The translations under genes and the position numbers were made by a program. From contig DYPB01000010.1 of NCBI GenBank assembly GCA_020720185.1, positions 1 through 35,485 of the forward strand: a stretch of 35,485 bases of DNA, in the 5' to 3' direction. The stretch is from Flavobacterium psychrophilum (lineage in GTDB: Bacteria > Bacteroidota > Bacteroidia > Flavobacteriales > Flavobacteriaceae). Positions 16,406-26,020 of this stretch are shown here, piece by piece; positions within the stretch are counted from its first letter, which is position 1, and each line of letters begins with the position of its first letter. The notes under the pieces were generated by a model, which did no database searches, was not told the origin of the DNA, and worked only from the letters and a program-made list of their open reading frames with translations.

Positions 16406-16413
16406 TATATTTG
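16406..16413 (+). promoter_or_regulatory. -7 promoter motif of gyrB
   Basis: TATATTTG matches TAnnTTTG and lies 25 bp before the gyrB ATG. No TTG at the standard upstream distance is clear. Just upstream, AAACCTA and TAGGTTT (about 16367-16400) could pair as a weak terminator for asnB. Confidence 0.5.
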
Positions 16414-16438
16414 CTTGTTATACAAAATTAAAAATTAA

Positions 16439-18379
<1,941 letters not shown>

Positions 18380-18403
18380 ATTATCGTTTGAAACAAAATA
18401 AAA

Positions 18404-18614
18404 ATGAATAACAATTTTGACATAAGATGGAAATAATGCTTTGCAAATTATGAAAAAGCGTTGTCTAAATTGGAAATGACTTAAAATCATCAATAATTGG
18501 TACTATTAATAGCCAAATCAACGATTTGTTACTGCCCTACCTGAACTAAATGTAGCTATATTTCATCAAATCTCAAACTCTGATTTAATTGAGTATATTG
18601 AACGAGTAGGATAA
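18404..18614 (+). pseudogene. Fused remnants of a HEPN/MNT (HI0074/HI0073-type) gene pair
   Basis: The 285-bp gap after gyrB contains coding wreckage. From 18404 the frame reads MNNNFDIRWK-stop-CFANYEKALSKLEMT-stop, close to the N-terminus of HI0074-type nucleotidyltransferase substrate-binding (HEPN-like) proteins. After about 18505 a second piece reads INSQINDLLLP and then, one frame over, ELNVAIFHQISNSDLIEYIERVG ending at 18612-18614, which resembles the C-terminus of the partner minimal nucleotidyltransferase. Most of both genes is lost, with at least two in-frame stops and a frameshift. Intact pairs of this kind act as toxin-antitoxin-like modules. Recognition is from memory of the families. 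Confidence 0.6.
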
Positions 18615-18664
18615 TTTTTTTATAAAAAAAATAAATATATATTAACTTTTAAAAATACAAAAAT

Positions 18665-19360
18665 ATGTTAGGATTTAGTTTACCCTCAATGATTTTAATG
18701 GGCGGTATTGCCCTTGCAAGTTGGTTAGTAAGTTCGAGGCTGAAAAGCAAGTTCGAAAAATACTCGAAAACACAACTTCAAAATGGAATGTCAGGAGCAG
18801 AAATTGCTGAAAAAATGCTTGCCGATCACGGTATTCGTAATGTGAAAGTAATTTCGACACCAGGGCATCTAACAGATCATTATGACCCAACTAATAAAAC
18901 TGTAAATTTGAGTGAGGCTGTCTATAATCAAAGAAATGCAGCAGCAGCAGCAGTTGCCGCTCATGAATGTGGTCATGCTGTACAACATCATGTTGCTTAT
19001 AGTTGGCTAACGATGCGTTCAAATTTAGTACCTATTGTCAATATAGCATCGAGTTATATGCAATGGATTTTATTAGCAGGAATTATGATGGTTAATAGTT
19101 TTCCCCAATTATTATTAATTGGAATTGTAATTTTTACAGCTACAACTCTGTTCTCAATTATTACGCTACCCGTTGAGTATGATGCAAGTAACCGTGCATT
19201 AGCTTGGTTACAAAACAAAAATATGCTTACTCAAAATGAGCAAGCAGGTGCAAAAGACGCTTTAAAATGGGCTGCCCGAACTTATGTCGTTGCAGCATTA
19301 GGGTCAATAGCAACTTTATTTTATTACATCTCTATATATTTAGGAGGCAGGAGAGATTAA
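18665..19360 (+). CDS. Membrane zinc metallopeptidase, YugP family
   Basis: A 231-aa integral membrane protein. It has an N-terminal membrane segment (about residues 7-23), the zinc-binding HECGH at residues 100-104 within AAAAVAAHECGHAVQHH, two more hydrophobic segments (about 122-165) and a C-terminal one. The motif ALPVEYDASNRALAWL-like segment (here ITLPVEYDASNRALAWL) after the third helix is typical of the YugP/neutral zinc metallopeptidase family and probably supplies the further metal ligands. Substrates are unknown in general. It stands alone after the broken HEPN/MNT remnants; a bidirectional hairpin follows. Confidence 0.88.
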   Translation: MLGFSLPSMILMGGIALASWLVSSRLKSKFEKYSKTQLQNGMSGAEIAEKMLADHGIRNVKVISTPGHLTDHYDPTNKTVNLSEAVYNQRNAAAAAVAAHECGHAVQHHVAYSWLTMRSNLVPIVNIASSYMQWILLAGIMMVNSFPQLLLIGIVIFTATTLFSIITLPVEYDASNRALAWLQNKNMLTQNEQAGAKDALKWAARTYVVAALGSIATLFYYISIYLGGRRD

Positions 19361-19380
19361 TCTTTTAATTTATCAATAAA

Positions 19381-19417
19381 AAAATATCCATATTTACTTA
19401 AAAAATATGGATGTTTT
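19381..19417. terminator. Bidirectional hairpin terminator
   Basis: ATCCATATTT (19386-19395) pairs with AAATATGGAT (19403-19412), flanked by an A-run on the left and a T-run on the right. It sits between the convergent YugP-like gene and bshB1 and can serve both. Confidence 0.75.
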
Positions 19418-19446
19418 TATAAATTTATGGCAATAACAACCCATTA

Positions 19447-20166
19447 TTAAATTAAATCAAATAGAGATTTTACTGCTAGATATCTTTCCACAGTAAAACC
19501 TTCTGCACAATCAGTTCCGATTATTCTTCCAAAATCTTTTGACCGATAATGGATACTTTCCAAGAAATTTTTTGTTGCAATTGGAGTTTCTGGCTCTTCT
19601 GAATTTGGATTATAAAATTGAGAACTATATGCTAAAATTGATTCTATTTTTTTATCTAAAAAACCTGTAATATCTACCAGAAAATCAGGTTCTATATTTT
19701 TCCATTGAATATAATGATAAACAAATTTTGGTCGCCAAAAATCCTGCTTTTTATTATCAACTTCAGTTTCAATTTTTGCCAAACCTGATAAAAAACAAGC
19801 ATCTGAAACTAGTTTACTTCCTTTTCCATGATCAATGTGTCTGTCATCAATTGCATTGCAGAGTACAATTTCTGGTCTATATTTTCTAATTTTTTTTATA
19901 ATTTCTAATTGATGTTTTTCGTCATTTACAAAAAATACATCCCTAAAATTAAGATTTTCCCGAATGTTTACGCCTAATATTTGTGCTGCTTTTTTTGACT
20001 CCTCATCTCTAATTTCTTTAGATCCACGAGTACCAAATTCACCACGAGTTAGGTCAATAATACCAACTGTTTTTCCTAATGAGATTTCTTTTGCAATAGT
20101 TCCACTACATGAAATTTCAACATCATCTGGATGTGCACCAAAAGCCAATATGTCAAGTTTTATCAT
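19447..20166 (-). CDS. bshB1: Bacillithiol biosynthesis deacetylase BshB1
   Basis: A 239-aa zinc-dependent PIG-L/LmbE-family deacetylase. The metal motif AHPDD is at residues 11-15, RGEFGTRGS and RDEESKKAAQILG follow, and DRHIDHGKGSKL supplies the third histidine ligand. This combination and the length are typical of BshB1, which removes the acetyl group from GlcNAc-malate in bacillithiol synthesis. Presence of this thiol pathway fits Bacteroidota. BshA and BshC are not in the window. It is last in a long minus-strand run, 25 bp after isochorismate synthase, and ends at the shared terminator. Confidence 0.93.
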   Translation of the reverse strand: MIKLDILAFGAHPDDVEISCSGTIAKEISLGKTVGIIDLTRGEFGTRGSKEIRDEESKKAAQILGVNIRENLNFRDVFFVNDEKHQLEIIKKIRKYRPEIVLCNAIDDRHIDHGKGSKLVSDACFLSGLAKIETEVDNKKQDFWRPKFVYHYIQWKNIEPDFLVDITGFLDKKIESILAYSSQFYNPNSEEPETPIATKNFLESIHYRSKDFGRIIGTDCAEGFTVERYLAVKSLFDLI

Positions 20167-20191
20167 TTTTATTTGAGTTTTTTTTATTGTT

Positions 20192-21232
20192 TTATAAACA
20201 TTTTATCATAGTATAACTCTTATTTACAGTTTCTTGCCATTCTCTTTCAGGGGTACTTTTTTTTGTAATACCACAGCCTACGAAAATAGTTGCCTCATCA
20301 TTTTCAATCTTCATACAACGCAAATTTACAAACAAATCAGTTTTGTTCTCAATATTTAATTCACCTAAAAAACCAGTATAAAATTCTCGATTATAATTTT
20401 CATTTTTTAAAATATAATCTTTTGAAATATCTTCGGGTAAACCACAAACTGCTGGTGTGGGATGTAAGATAGTAATGATATTTTTCAGATTAAAACTATT
20501 ATATAAATTACCTGAAATTATCGTTTTTATGTGTAATAATTCTCCAGCTTTTACTGTAAATGGAACTGAAATTTTTATATCATCAACCTGATTTTTTAAC
20601 TTTTTTGTAATATAATCAGTTACAAACTTTTGTTCTTGTTTTTCTTTTTCTTCCCAAATGGTTTTCTCTAAATTGCTTGACTTTTGGGTTCCAGCAAGAG
20701 CTACAGTTTCAAACTTATTGTCAGATACTTGCAATAATTGTTCTGGCGTTGCCCCCATCCATAACCCTGTTTCTGGGTGATAAAGGCAATAACAAAATGC
20801 TGATTCATAATTTGAAATAATATTTTTAAACACTTTAATTAATTCAAAATCAAATAGTTTTAAATTTATTTTTCGAGATAAAACTACTTTTTGAAATTTA
20901 TTTTTAGTAATTGCATCAACAGCATTTTCTACTATATGTTCAAAATTAATTTTAGAATCTTGATTATTAATTTCTAATGAATTATTTTTTATATTATTTT
21001 CATTAAAAATATTTTTTTCGATTATAATTTCAGATTTATTTTCAGGAATGATAATATTATTTTTACTGTCAAATGAACAAAAAGCAAAGCCTTTTTCATT
21101 AAAATTATCAATAATAAATAACTCTTTTGAATTTTGGAATATACCTTTAAGGCAAATTTCGTTAGGTTTTTTGTAAATTACAAATGGTAAATCTCTTTCT
21201 ATTTGGATTTTAAGTCTATCAAAAATATTCAT
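20192..21232 (-). CDS. Isochorismate synthase (MenF/EntC-type chorismate-binding enzyme)
   Basis: A 346-aa chorismate-utilising enzyme. The C-terminal catalytic domain contains KVVLSRK, GLWMGATPEQLL, TVALAGTQ, HPTPAVCGLPED and YTGFLG, the ordered motifs of isochorismate synthases. I place the start at 21232 (MNIFDRLK), 5 bp after the upstream thioesterase stop; an alternative ATG at 21283 would add 17 unlikely residues and overlap that gene by 46 bp. The enzyme converts chorismate to isochorismate, here most likely for menaquinone, because its neighbour is a DHNA-CoA-thioesterase-like protein and no siderophore genes are near. It is slightly shorter than the E. coli enzymes. Confidence 0.9.
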   Translation of the reverse strand: MNIFDRLKIQIERDLPFVIYKKPNEICLKGIFQNSKELFIIDNFNEKGFAFCSFDSKNNIIIPENKSEIIIEKNIFNENNIKNNSLEINNQDSKINFEHIVENAVDAITKNKFQKVVLSRKINLKLFDFELIKVFKNIISNYESAFCYCLYHPETGLWMGATPEQLLQVSDNKFETVALAGTQKSSNLEKTIWEEKEKQEQKFVTDYITKKLKNQVDDIKISVPFTVKAGELLHIKTIISGNLYNSFNLKNIITILHPTPAVCGLPEDISKDYILKNENYNREFYTGFLGELNIENKTDLFVNLRCMKIENDEATIFVGCGITKKSTPEREWQETVNKSYTMIKCL

Positions 21233-21237
21233 TAGAT

Positions 21238-21669
21238 TTAATCTATTTTTCTTTTGGGCAATACCATATTTGTTAATTTGCATAACGAAATTAATGCTCC
21301 GTTTTCGTCTGTTATTCTAATTTCCCATAGATGGATGCTTTTTCCTTTATGAACAATCTTTGCAGTACCTGTTACTATCCCTTCTCTTTTGGCTTTCAGA
21401 TGATTAGCTGATATTTCAATTCCTCTAACTTCACTCAAATTTGGATTTACATACAACATTGATGCGGCACTTCCTACACTTTCGGCTAATGCTACACTTG
21501 CTCCACCGTGTAATAGTCCCATAGGTTGATGTATTCTTGAATTTACTGGCATTGTTGCTGTTAAAAAATCTTCTCCTGCATCAATATACTGAATTTTAAG
21601 TGTTTCCATTAATGTGTTTTTAGAAAAATCATTACACATTTTTAGTATTTTTTCTTTATCAAAAGCCAT
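21238..21669 (-). CDS. PaaI/YdiI-family hotdog thioesterase, probable DHNA-CoA hydrolase
   Basis: A 143-aa hotdog-fold acyl-CoA thioesterase. The active-site signature PMGLLHGGASVALAESVGS gives His54 and Glu63, the latter matching the catalytic Glu position of E. coli YdiI (MenI). Length is standard. The gene lies 5 bp before isochorismate synthase, so a role as 1,4-dihydroxy-2-naphthoyl-CoA hydrolase in menaquinone synthesis is a good inference. A general phenylacetate-type thioesterase role remains possible, since the fold does not fix substrate. Confidence 0.87.
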   Translation of the reverse strand: MAFDKEKILKMCNDFSKNTLMETLKIQYIDAGEDFLTATMPVNSRIHQPMGLLHGGASVALAESVGSAASMLYVNPNLSEVRGIEISANHLKAKREGIVTGTAKIVHKGKSIHLWEIRITDENGALISLCKLTNMVLPKRKID

Positions 21670-21681
21670 TATATTATTGTT

Positions 21682-22065
21682 TTATAATTTTACAGCAATC
21701 ATTGATATTTCTATATTAACTCCTTTTGGCAAACCTGATACTTGAACAGTTTCTCTTGCTGGTGCAGTGTTTTCATCAAAATATTTGGCATAAATTAAAT
21801 TCATTTTTGAGAAATTATCCATATTAATAATAAATATTGTTGTCTTTACAACATTTTCAAAACTCATTTCAGCAGCTTCAAGTACAGCTTTAAGATTCTG
21901 CATCACTTGTTCAGTTTCGGTTTCAATATTGTTCAAAACCAACTCCATCGTAATTGGATTTAATGCAATTTGACCAGATGTATAAAGTGTTTGAGCAATT
22001 AAAACTGCTTGATTATAAGGACCAATTGGTGCTGGTGCAAGTTTTGTATTTACTATTTGTTTCAT
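21682..22065 (-). CDS. ridA: RidA family enamine/imine deaminase
   Basis: A 127-aa YjgF/YER057c/UK114 protein. PIGPYNQAV near the N-terminus, ARETVQVSGLPKGVNIEI near the C-terminus with Arg104 and Glu119 at the positions of E. coli RidA Arg105 and Glu120, and the standard length place it in the active RidA subgroup. It hydrolyses reactive 2-aminoacrylate and similar enamines made by PLP enzymes. It sits 12 bp upstream of the thioesterase gene in the same direction. One intact copy of a solo inverted-repeat end lies just upstream. Confidence 0.92.
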   Translation of the reverse strand: MKQIVNTKLAPAPIGPYNQAVLIAQTLYTSGQIALNPITMELVLNNIETETEQVMQNLKAVLEAAEMSFENVVKTTIFIINMDNFSKMNLIYAKYFDENTAPARETVQVSGLPKGVNIEISMIAVKL

Positions 22066-22100
22066 CTGTTTATACTATTTGTTTTTTATTGGAAGATGGA

Positions 22101-22130
22101 TAGCTATCAGCTAATTTATAGAACTCACCT
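22101..22130. repeat. Solo end of the 236-bp MITE-like family
   Basis: A 30-bp segment that begins TAGCTATCAGCTAATTT and ends GAACTCACCT matches 28433-28462 at 28 of 30 positions. It lies between the ridA start and the stop of the Fe-S protein gene, and no partner end is seen. It is either a decayed element or a short dispersed repeat. Confidence 0.65.
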
Positions 22131-22133
22131 TTA

Positions 22134-22904
22134 TTAATTACTAACCATAATCTCTGCAATATCTAAAACTTTAATGCTTCCTTCTTTTTCTTTTATTTTA
22201 ACACCATCTGTCATCATAGTGTTACAAAATGGGCAAGCTGTTGCAATAATATCAGGATTTTGTTCAAGAGCATCTTCCGTTCGTTCAGTGTTTATTTCTT
22301 TGTTACCTTTTTCTGCATCTTTAAACATTTGTGCACCACCTGCACCGCAACATAGCCCGTTGGTTTTTGAGCGTTTCATTTCGACTAAATCTGCGTCTAA
22401 TTTTTTGATTAAATCTCTAGGTGCTTCAAAAATATTATTGGCTCTTCCTAAATAACAAGGGTCGTGAAAGGTTATTTTTTTTCCTTTAAATTGTCCACCT
22501 TCGATAGTTAATCTACCTGAATCTAATAATTGTTTTAAAAATTCGGTATGATGAATGACTTCGTAATTGCCACCCAGTTCTGGATATTCATTCTTTAAAG
22601 TATTAAAACAGTGTGGGCAAGCCGTTACTATTTTTTTTGCTTCATAAGTATTCAAAACCTCAATATTCATCATGGCTTGCATCTGAAAAAGAAATTCATT
22701 TCCTGATCTCTTGGCTGGATCACCAGTACAGGATTCTTCTGTCCCTAGAACTGCAAAATCAACTTTTGCTTGGTTTAATAATTTGGCAAATGCTTTGGTT
22801 ATTCGTTTGGCTCTGTCGTCATAACTGCCTGCACAACCCACCCAAAATAATACTTCGGGTTGCTTGCCTTGGGCTAACATTTCTGCCATTGTAGGTATTT
22901 CCAT
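22134..22904 (-). CDS. HdrB/GlcF-like cysteine-rich (CCG-domain) Fe-S protein
   Basis: A 256-aa protein with two cysteine-rich CCG-type modules. The first has VGCAGSYDD, EESCTGDP and TACPHCFNTL; the second has HDPCYLGRAN, GLCCGAGGAQMF and ATACPFCNTMM. This is the architecture of the HdrB, LutA or GlpC catalytic half, in which the CCG motifs bind an Fe-S cluster. The ferredoxin-membrane half is encoded separately at 23615-24919, with one HAD gene between them. Together they probably form an electron-transfer oxidoreductase whose partner substrate is unknown. Gene order is conserved in my memory of other flavobacteria, but no physiological role is established here. Confidence 0.85.
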   Translation of the reverse strand: MEIPTMAEMLAQGKQPEVLFWVGCAGSYDDRAKRITKAFAKLLNQAKVDFAVLGTEESCTGDPAKRSGNEFLFQMQAMMNIEVLNTYEAKKIVTACPHCFNTLKNEYPELGGNYEVIHHTEFLKQLLDSGRLTIEGGQFKGKKITFHDPCYLGRANNIFEAPRDLIKKLDADLVEMKRSKTNGLCCGAGGAQMFKDAEKGNKEINTERTEDALEQNPDIIATACPFCNTMMTDGVKIKEKEGSIKVLDIAEIMVSN

Positions 22905-22981
22905 TATTATTTATTTAAAGTTTAGTTTGTTTAAAGTTTAAAGTCGAGTTTAAAACTTGAAACCTTAAACTTGAAACTTTT

Positions 22982-23428
22982 TTAATCATGATGTTCGTCG
23001 TCAAAAACCTCTATTGTTACTTCTTTTTCTACTAATTCGGTAAATTTTCCACGATATCTGGTGGCTTTAACTAAATGATTATCAATCCAATGGTAATTTC
23101 CTCCACGGGGTTTCCCGAAAACAATTCCGTGGTATTTAAAACCGTGTTTTTTTAACCAAATTTCAGTATATTCTCTGTGTGCCTCTGTTCTTGAGGTAAA
23201 AAAGTATATAATATGTCCATCGTCATACCATTTATTTAAGGTAATTAAAGCATCTGGATATAACTCTGCGGTTAGCATTCGTTCTGGTTCTTCATTCGGA
23301 ATATCATCACAAACGGTGCCGTCGATGTCTATCAAATAATTTTTTACACCTTCGGGTAAAATCGGACTTACTTTGTGTCCGTCTTCTACTAATTCTACTA
23401 AATTGTTCATTATTTTGTCTTCGTTCAT
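22982..23428 (-). CDS. Small HAD-superfamily phosphatase-like protein
   Basis: A 148-aa protein with HAD motif I LIDIDGTVCDD (Asp34, Asp36), motif II TSRTEAHREYTEIW and a downstream KPRGGNYHWIDNHLVKATRYRGKF segment carrying the lysine and acidic residue of motifs III and IV. It lacks a large cap domain. Homologues, to my recollection, are sometimes labelled phosphoheptose isomerase, which the HAD motifs do not support. It is placed between the two halves of an Fe-S oxidoreductase, with 77 bp to the next gene, so a link to that enzyme is possible. The substrate is unknown. Confidence 0.78.
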   Translation of the reverse strand: MNEDKIMNNLVELVEDGHKVSPILPEGVKNYLIDIDGTVCDDIPNEEPERMLTAELYPDALITLNKWYDDGHIIYFFTSRTEAHREYTEIWLKKHGFKYHGIVFGKPRGGNYHWIDNHLVKATRYRGKFTELVEKEVTIEVFDDEHHD

Positions 23429-23508
23429 AATATATTTTTTTTTAATACAGATTTCACAAATTTACACGGATTTTTTCTTTATTCGATTTTTGATGAAATA
23501 TTCACTGT

Positions 23509-23610
23509 CCTGCGTGAGGGATTATAGTGAAAATCCTTTTGTTTTTTTCTTTAAAAAACAAAAGATTGGAACGGAAAGCCCGACCCGTAGTTTACGGAGG
23601 GGAACGCCCA
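23509..23610 (+). ncRNA. Candidate structured RNA element
   Basis: The 186-bp gap between two minus-strand genes holds a GC-rich block unlike its surroundings. GCGT (23512-23515) can pair with ACGC (23604-23607) to close it; a perfect 12-bp hairpin CTTTTGTTTTTT/AAAAAACAAAAG (23536-23547 with 23553-23564) lies inside; CGTA/TACG forms a small hairpin at about 23586-23596; and GGAAAGCCCGACC and GGGGAACGCCC are short GC-rich linkers. I believe similar blocks (GTGAGGGAT ... GGAAAGCCCGACCC) recur in flavobacterial intergenic regions, but this is recollection. The strand is chosen because the helices are easiest to read that way; it would be antisense to the operon. It could equally be a mobile hairpin element. 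Confidence 0.4.
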
Positions 23611-23614
23611 AATT

Positions 23615-24919
23615 CTAGTCATTCTTCCAATTCAATCTATCCTGCTGGTTGTATTGCCATGGGGCTCCGTTGTTTTCGATATTGGTCATCATGGCGTTAA
23701 GTGATTGTGGTGCAGCACTTTGCTCCATTACTAAATAGCGTCGCATATCTAAAATTATTGACAAGGGACTGATATTTACTGGGCATTCTTCGACACAGGC
23801 GTTGCAAGAGGTACATGCCCAAAGTTCTTCTGGGGTGATGTAATTATTTAATAGCGTTTTATTATCGGGGATAAAGATGCCGCCATTTTTGTCGATATTG
23901 TTTCCTACTTCTACTAATCGGTCTCGGGTGCTCATCATTATTTTTCGAGGCGATAATTTTTTTCCTGTAATATTTGCTGGACAAGATGAAGTGCATCTAC
24001 CACATTCGGTGCAGGTATAAGCGTTTAGCAATTGTACCCAGTTTAAATCTAGTACATCTTCGGCTCCGAATTTTTTAGGTGGTACTGCATTTTCAGCTGG
24101 TGCGGCATAGGGGTTTGCATTTGGATCCATCATTAATTTGACTTCGGCGGTAACTGATGCTAAATTGTCAATTTTTCCTTTTGCATTCAAATCGGCGAAG
24201 AAAGTATTTGGAAATGCCAATAATATATGTAAATGTTTTGAATAGTATAAATAATTTAGAAATACTAATATCCCAGCAATATGAATCCACCAAAAGGTTT
24301 TTTCGAGAATATGAACAGTTTGATGGTTGCTATTTTCAAAAATTGGAAAAATATATTTTGAAATTGGGAAAGCGGAAGGATTTGAGGTTTGAAAGGCTAA
24401 GTCAGTGGCATTCATCAATAAAAATAATGACATTAAAACCATTTCGAAATACAGAATATAATTAGCATCTGATTTTGGAAAGCCTTGTAAATCGTTGCTA
24501 ATAAATCTTTTAATTTTTATAATATTTCGTCGCAACCAAAATATTATTACTGCCAATAATACTAAAACCGCTAGAATTTCAAACGATGCGATTAAAAAAC
24601 TGTACAATCTGCCAAGTCCGGAAAATGCTCGATGGGTTCCAAAAAGTCCATCAATAATAATTTCTAAAACTTCGATGTTGATGATAATAAAACCTATATA
24701 TACAATAATATGTAGCACTCCTGAAATGGGTCTTTTTACCATTTTTGATTGTCCAAGTGCTATCATTGCCATATTTTTCCATCGTTCGGATGGGTTGTTT
24801 TTTCTATCAATATCTTGACCGAGTTTGATATTTCGTATTATTTTTTTTATGTTTTTCACAAAAAATCCGATGCCGATAGTTAACAGGATTAGGAAGAGGA
24901 TGTTGGGGATGTATTGCAT
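23615..24919 (-). CDS. Membrane 4Fe-4S ferredoxin-type protein (HdrC/NarI-like fusion)
   Basis: A 434-aa protein. The N-terminal 245 residues contain about five membrane helices (roughly 5-22, 65-88, 105-128, 153-170 and 205-225), with histidines in the NarI/HdrE-like heme positions such as His70 and WWIHIAGILVFLNYLYYSKHLHI. The C-terminal soluble part has two 4Fe-4S motifs: CTECGRCTSSCP (Cys303, 306, 309, 313) and CTSCNACVEECP (Cys369, 372, 375, 379). This is the electron-input half of an HdrCB-like complex; the CCG-domain half is at 22134-22904. It probably links the quinone pool to a cytoplasmic oxidation. It is followed by the RNA-like element and preceded by the MCE gene. Confidence 0.87.
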   Translation of the reverse strand: MQYIPNILFLILLTIGIGFFVKNIKKIIRNIKLGQDIDRKNNPSERWKNMAMIALGQSKMVKRPISGVLHIIVYIGFIIINIEVLEIIIDGLFGTHRAFSGLGRLYSFLIASFEILAVLVLLAVIIFWLRRNIIKIKRFISNDLQGFPKSDANYILYFEMVLMSLFLLMNATDLAFQTSNPSAFPISKYIFPIFENSNHQTVHILEKTFWWIHIAGILVFLNYLYYSKHLHILLAFPNTFFADLNAKGKIDNLASVTAEVKLMMDPNANPYAAPAENAVPPKKFGAEDVLDLNWVQLLNAYTCTECGRCTSSCPANITGKKLSPRKIMMSTRDRLVEVGNNIDKNGGIFIPDNKTLLNNYITPEELWACTSCNACVEECPVNISPLSIILDMRRYLVMEQSAAPQSLNAMMTNIENNGAPWQYNQQDRLNWKND

Positions 24920-25003
24920 TTTTTATTTTCTAATATTTTTTGAAGGCAGATGACACGGATTTAGTGGATTTTGTAGGTTTTTGAAATTAGTGAAATCTAC
25001 TTT

Positions 25004-25960
25004 TTATTTTTTAATAGAATCATTACTTGGTGTTATGTATGGCTTATTCTTCTTTCCAAATAAGGATACATTTACATATCTGGTTGGATACAATCGTACA
25101 TCTTGTAGCAATAATTCTAATTCGTTACTGGCTTTTGTTAGGTTTTTATATAATGATTCGTCGGTTAGCACCTTGCCCATTGTTCCTTTTCCTGATTGTA
25201 AATTTGCCATTATTAGATCTACTTTTTGCATCGTTTTTTCTATCGTTTGTATCATTGCTCCAATGTTTGCTTTTTTTAACGAATCGGAAATTACTGCAAA
25301 ATCGCTCGAAACTTTGCTGAAATTGGTTGTTATTGTAACAATTTTTGATTTATTATTGTCTAAAATTACATTTATGCTTGCGGTAGCTTTATGAATTTGT
25401 TCCATCGTTCCGCTCAATTCTGCTAATGATTTTTGTAAGTTTTCCTGTCCTTTTTTATCCAAAACATTGTTTAGACTAACCATCATTTTGTCGACATTAT
25501 CAACTAATCTTTCTATCTTTTTTTGGGTTGGTTCTAATTTTCCGCCAATTCCGTCTAACATACCAGGTTTAGTGGCAGCTTGTATGGTATCACCTGGTTT
25601 TACAATATTTGAATCTTTGTAATTTGGAATAATTGCAATTTGTTTACCAGCAATAAAACCTGGTTCATAGATTTGTGCCAAACTCGATTTCTGAATTGGA
25701 AATTCGTCATCATTAATTTGGATTTCTACTAATAATTTAGCATTACTATTAAGGGTTATTTCTTTTACTTTACCTACTACTTTTCCGCTAATGGTTACGG
25801 GTGCTCCAACTACTAATCCTTCAACATTATCATATTGGACATACAATTTTAAATGGCTATTTAATATATTTTCTCCTTTTAGGAAACCATATCCCCAAAT
25901 AAATAATAGGATTGATGCAATTACGAGGATTGAGGTTTTAATTTCTTTAGTAAGTTTCAA
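25004..25960 (-). CDS. MlaD/MCE-family lipid-transport protein
   Basis: A 318-aa protein with one N-terminal membrane anchor (KTSILVIASILLFIWGYGFL, about residues 8-27) followed by a single MCE domain (about 36-115, including VQYDNVEGLVVGAPVTISGKVVGKVKEI). The C-terminal half is helical and coiled-coil-like (IERLVDNVDKMMVSLNNVL onward), expected to form a hollow tube in a hexamer. MCE proteins move phospholipids between the inner and outer membranes. The usual MlaE permease and MlaF ATPase are not adjacent. It is 60 bp downstream of the amidase gene and 84 bp upstream of the Fe-S protein gene. Confidence 0.9.
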   Translation of the reverse strand: MKLTKEIKTSILVIASILLFIWGYGFLKGENILNSHLKLYVQYDNVEGLVVGAPVTISGKVVGKVKEITLNSNAKLLVEIQINDDEFPIQKSSLAQIYEPGFIAGKQIAIIPNYKDSNIVKPGDTIQAATKPGMLDGIGGKLEPTQKKIERLVDNVDKMMVSLNNVLDKKGQENLQKSLAELSGTMEQIHKATASINVILDNNKSKIVTITTNFSKVSSDFAVISDSLKKANIGAMIQTIEKTMQKVDLIMANLQSGKGTMGKVLTDESLYKNLTKASNELELLLQDVRLYPTRYVNVSLFGKKNKPYITPSNDSIKK

Positions 25961-26020
25961 AATAGATTTTTAGTTAATTAGAAAATTTAGATTACTGTTT
26001 ACTTAATACAGGATACTTCA

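Noticed and set aside
21233..21283. Upstream ATG for isochorismate synthase
   Set aside because: It would overlap the thioesterase gene by 46 bp and add residues unlike the family; the ATG at 21232 follows that gene by 5 bp.
22905..22981. Possible hairpin before the Fe-S gene
   Set aside because: It consists of short repeated AAGTTTAAA/TTTAAACTT-like words of low complexity with no clear stem or T-run; no feature can be supported.
23449..23475. CAGATTT...ACACGGATTT motif similar to 24950-24975
   Set aside because: Short low-complexity similarity in intergenic DNA; too weak to call a repeat family from two sites.
23373..23618. 81-codon plus-strand frame over the structured block
   Set aside because: Its translation crosses the hairpin and GC-rich linkers and has no protein pattern; the DNA is better read as an RNA or hairpin element.
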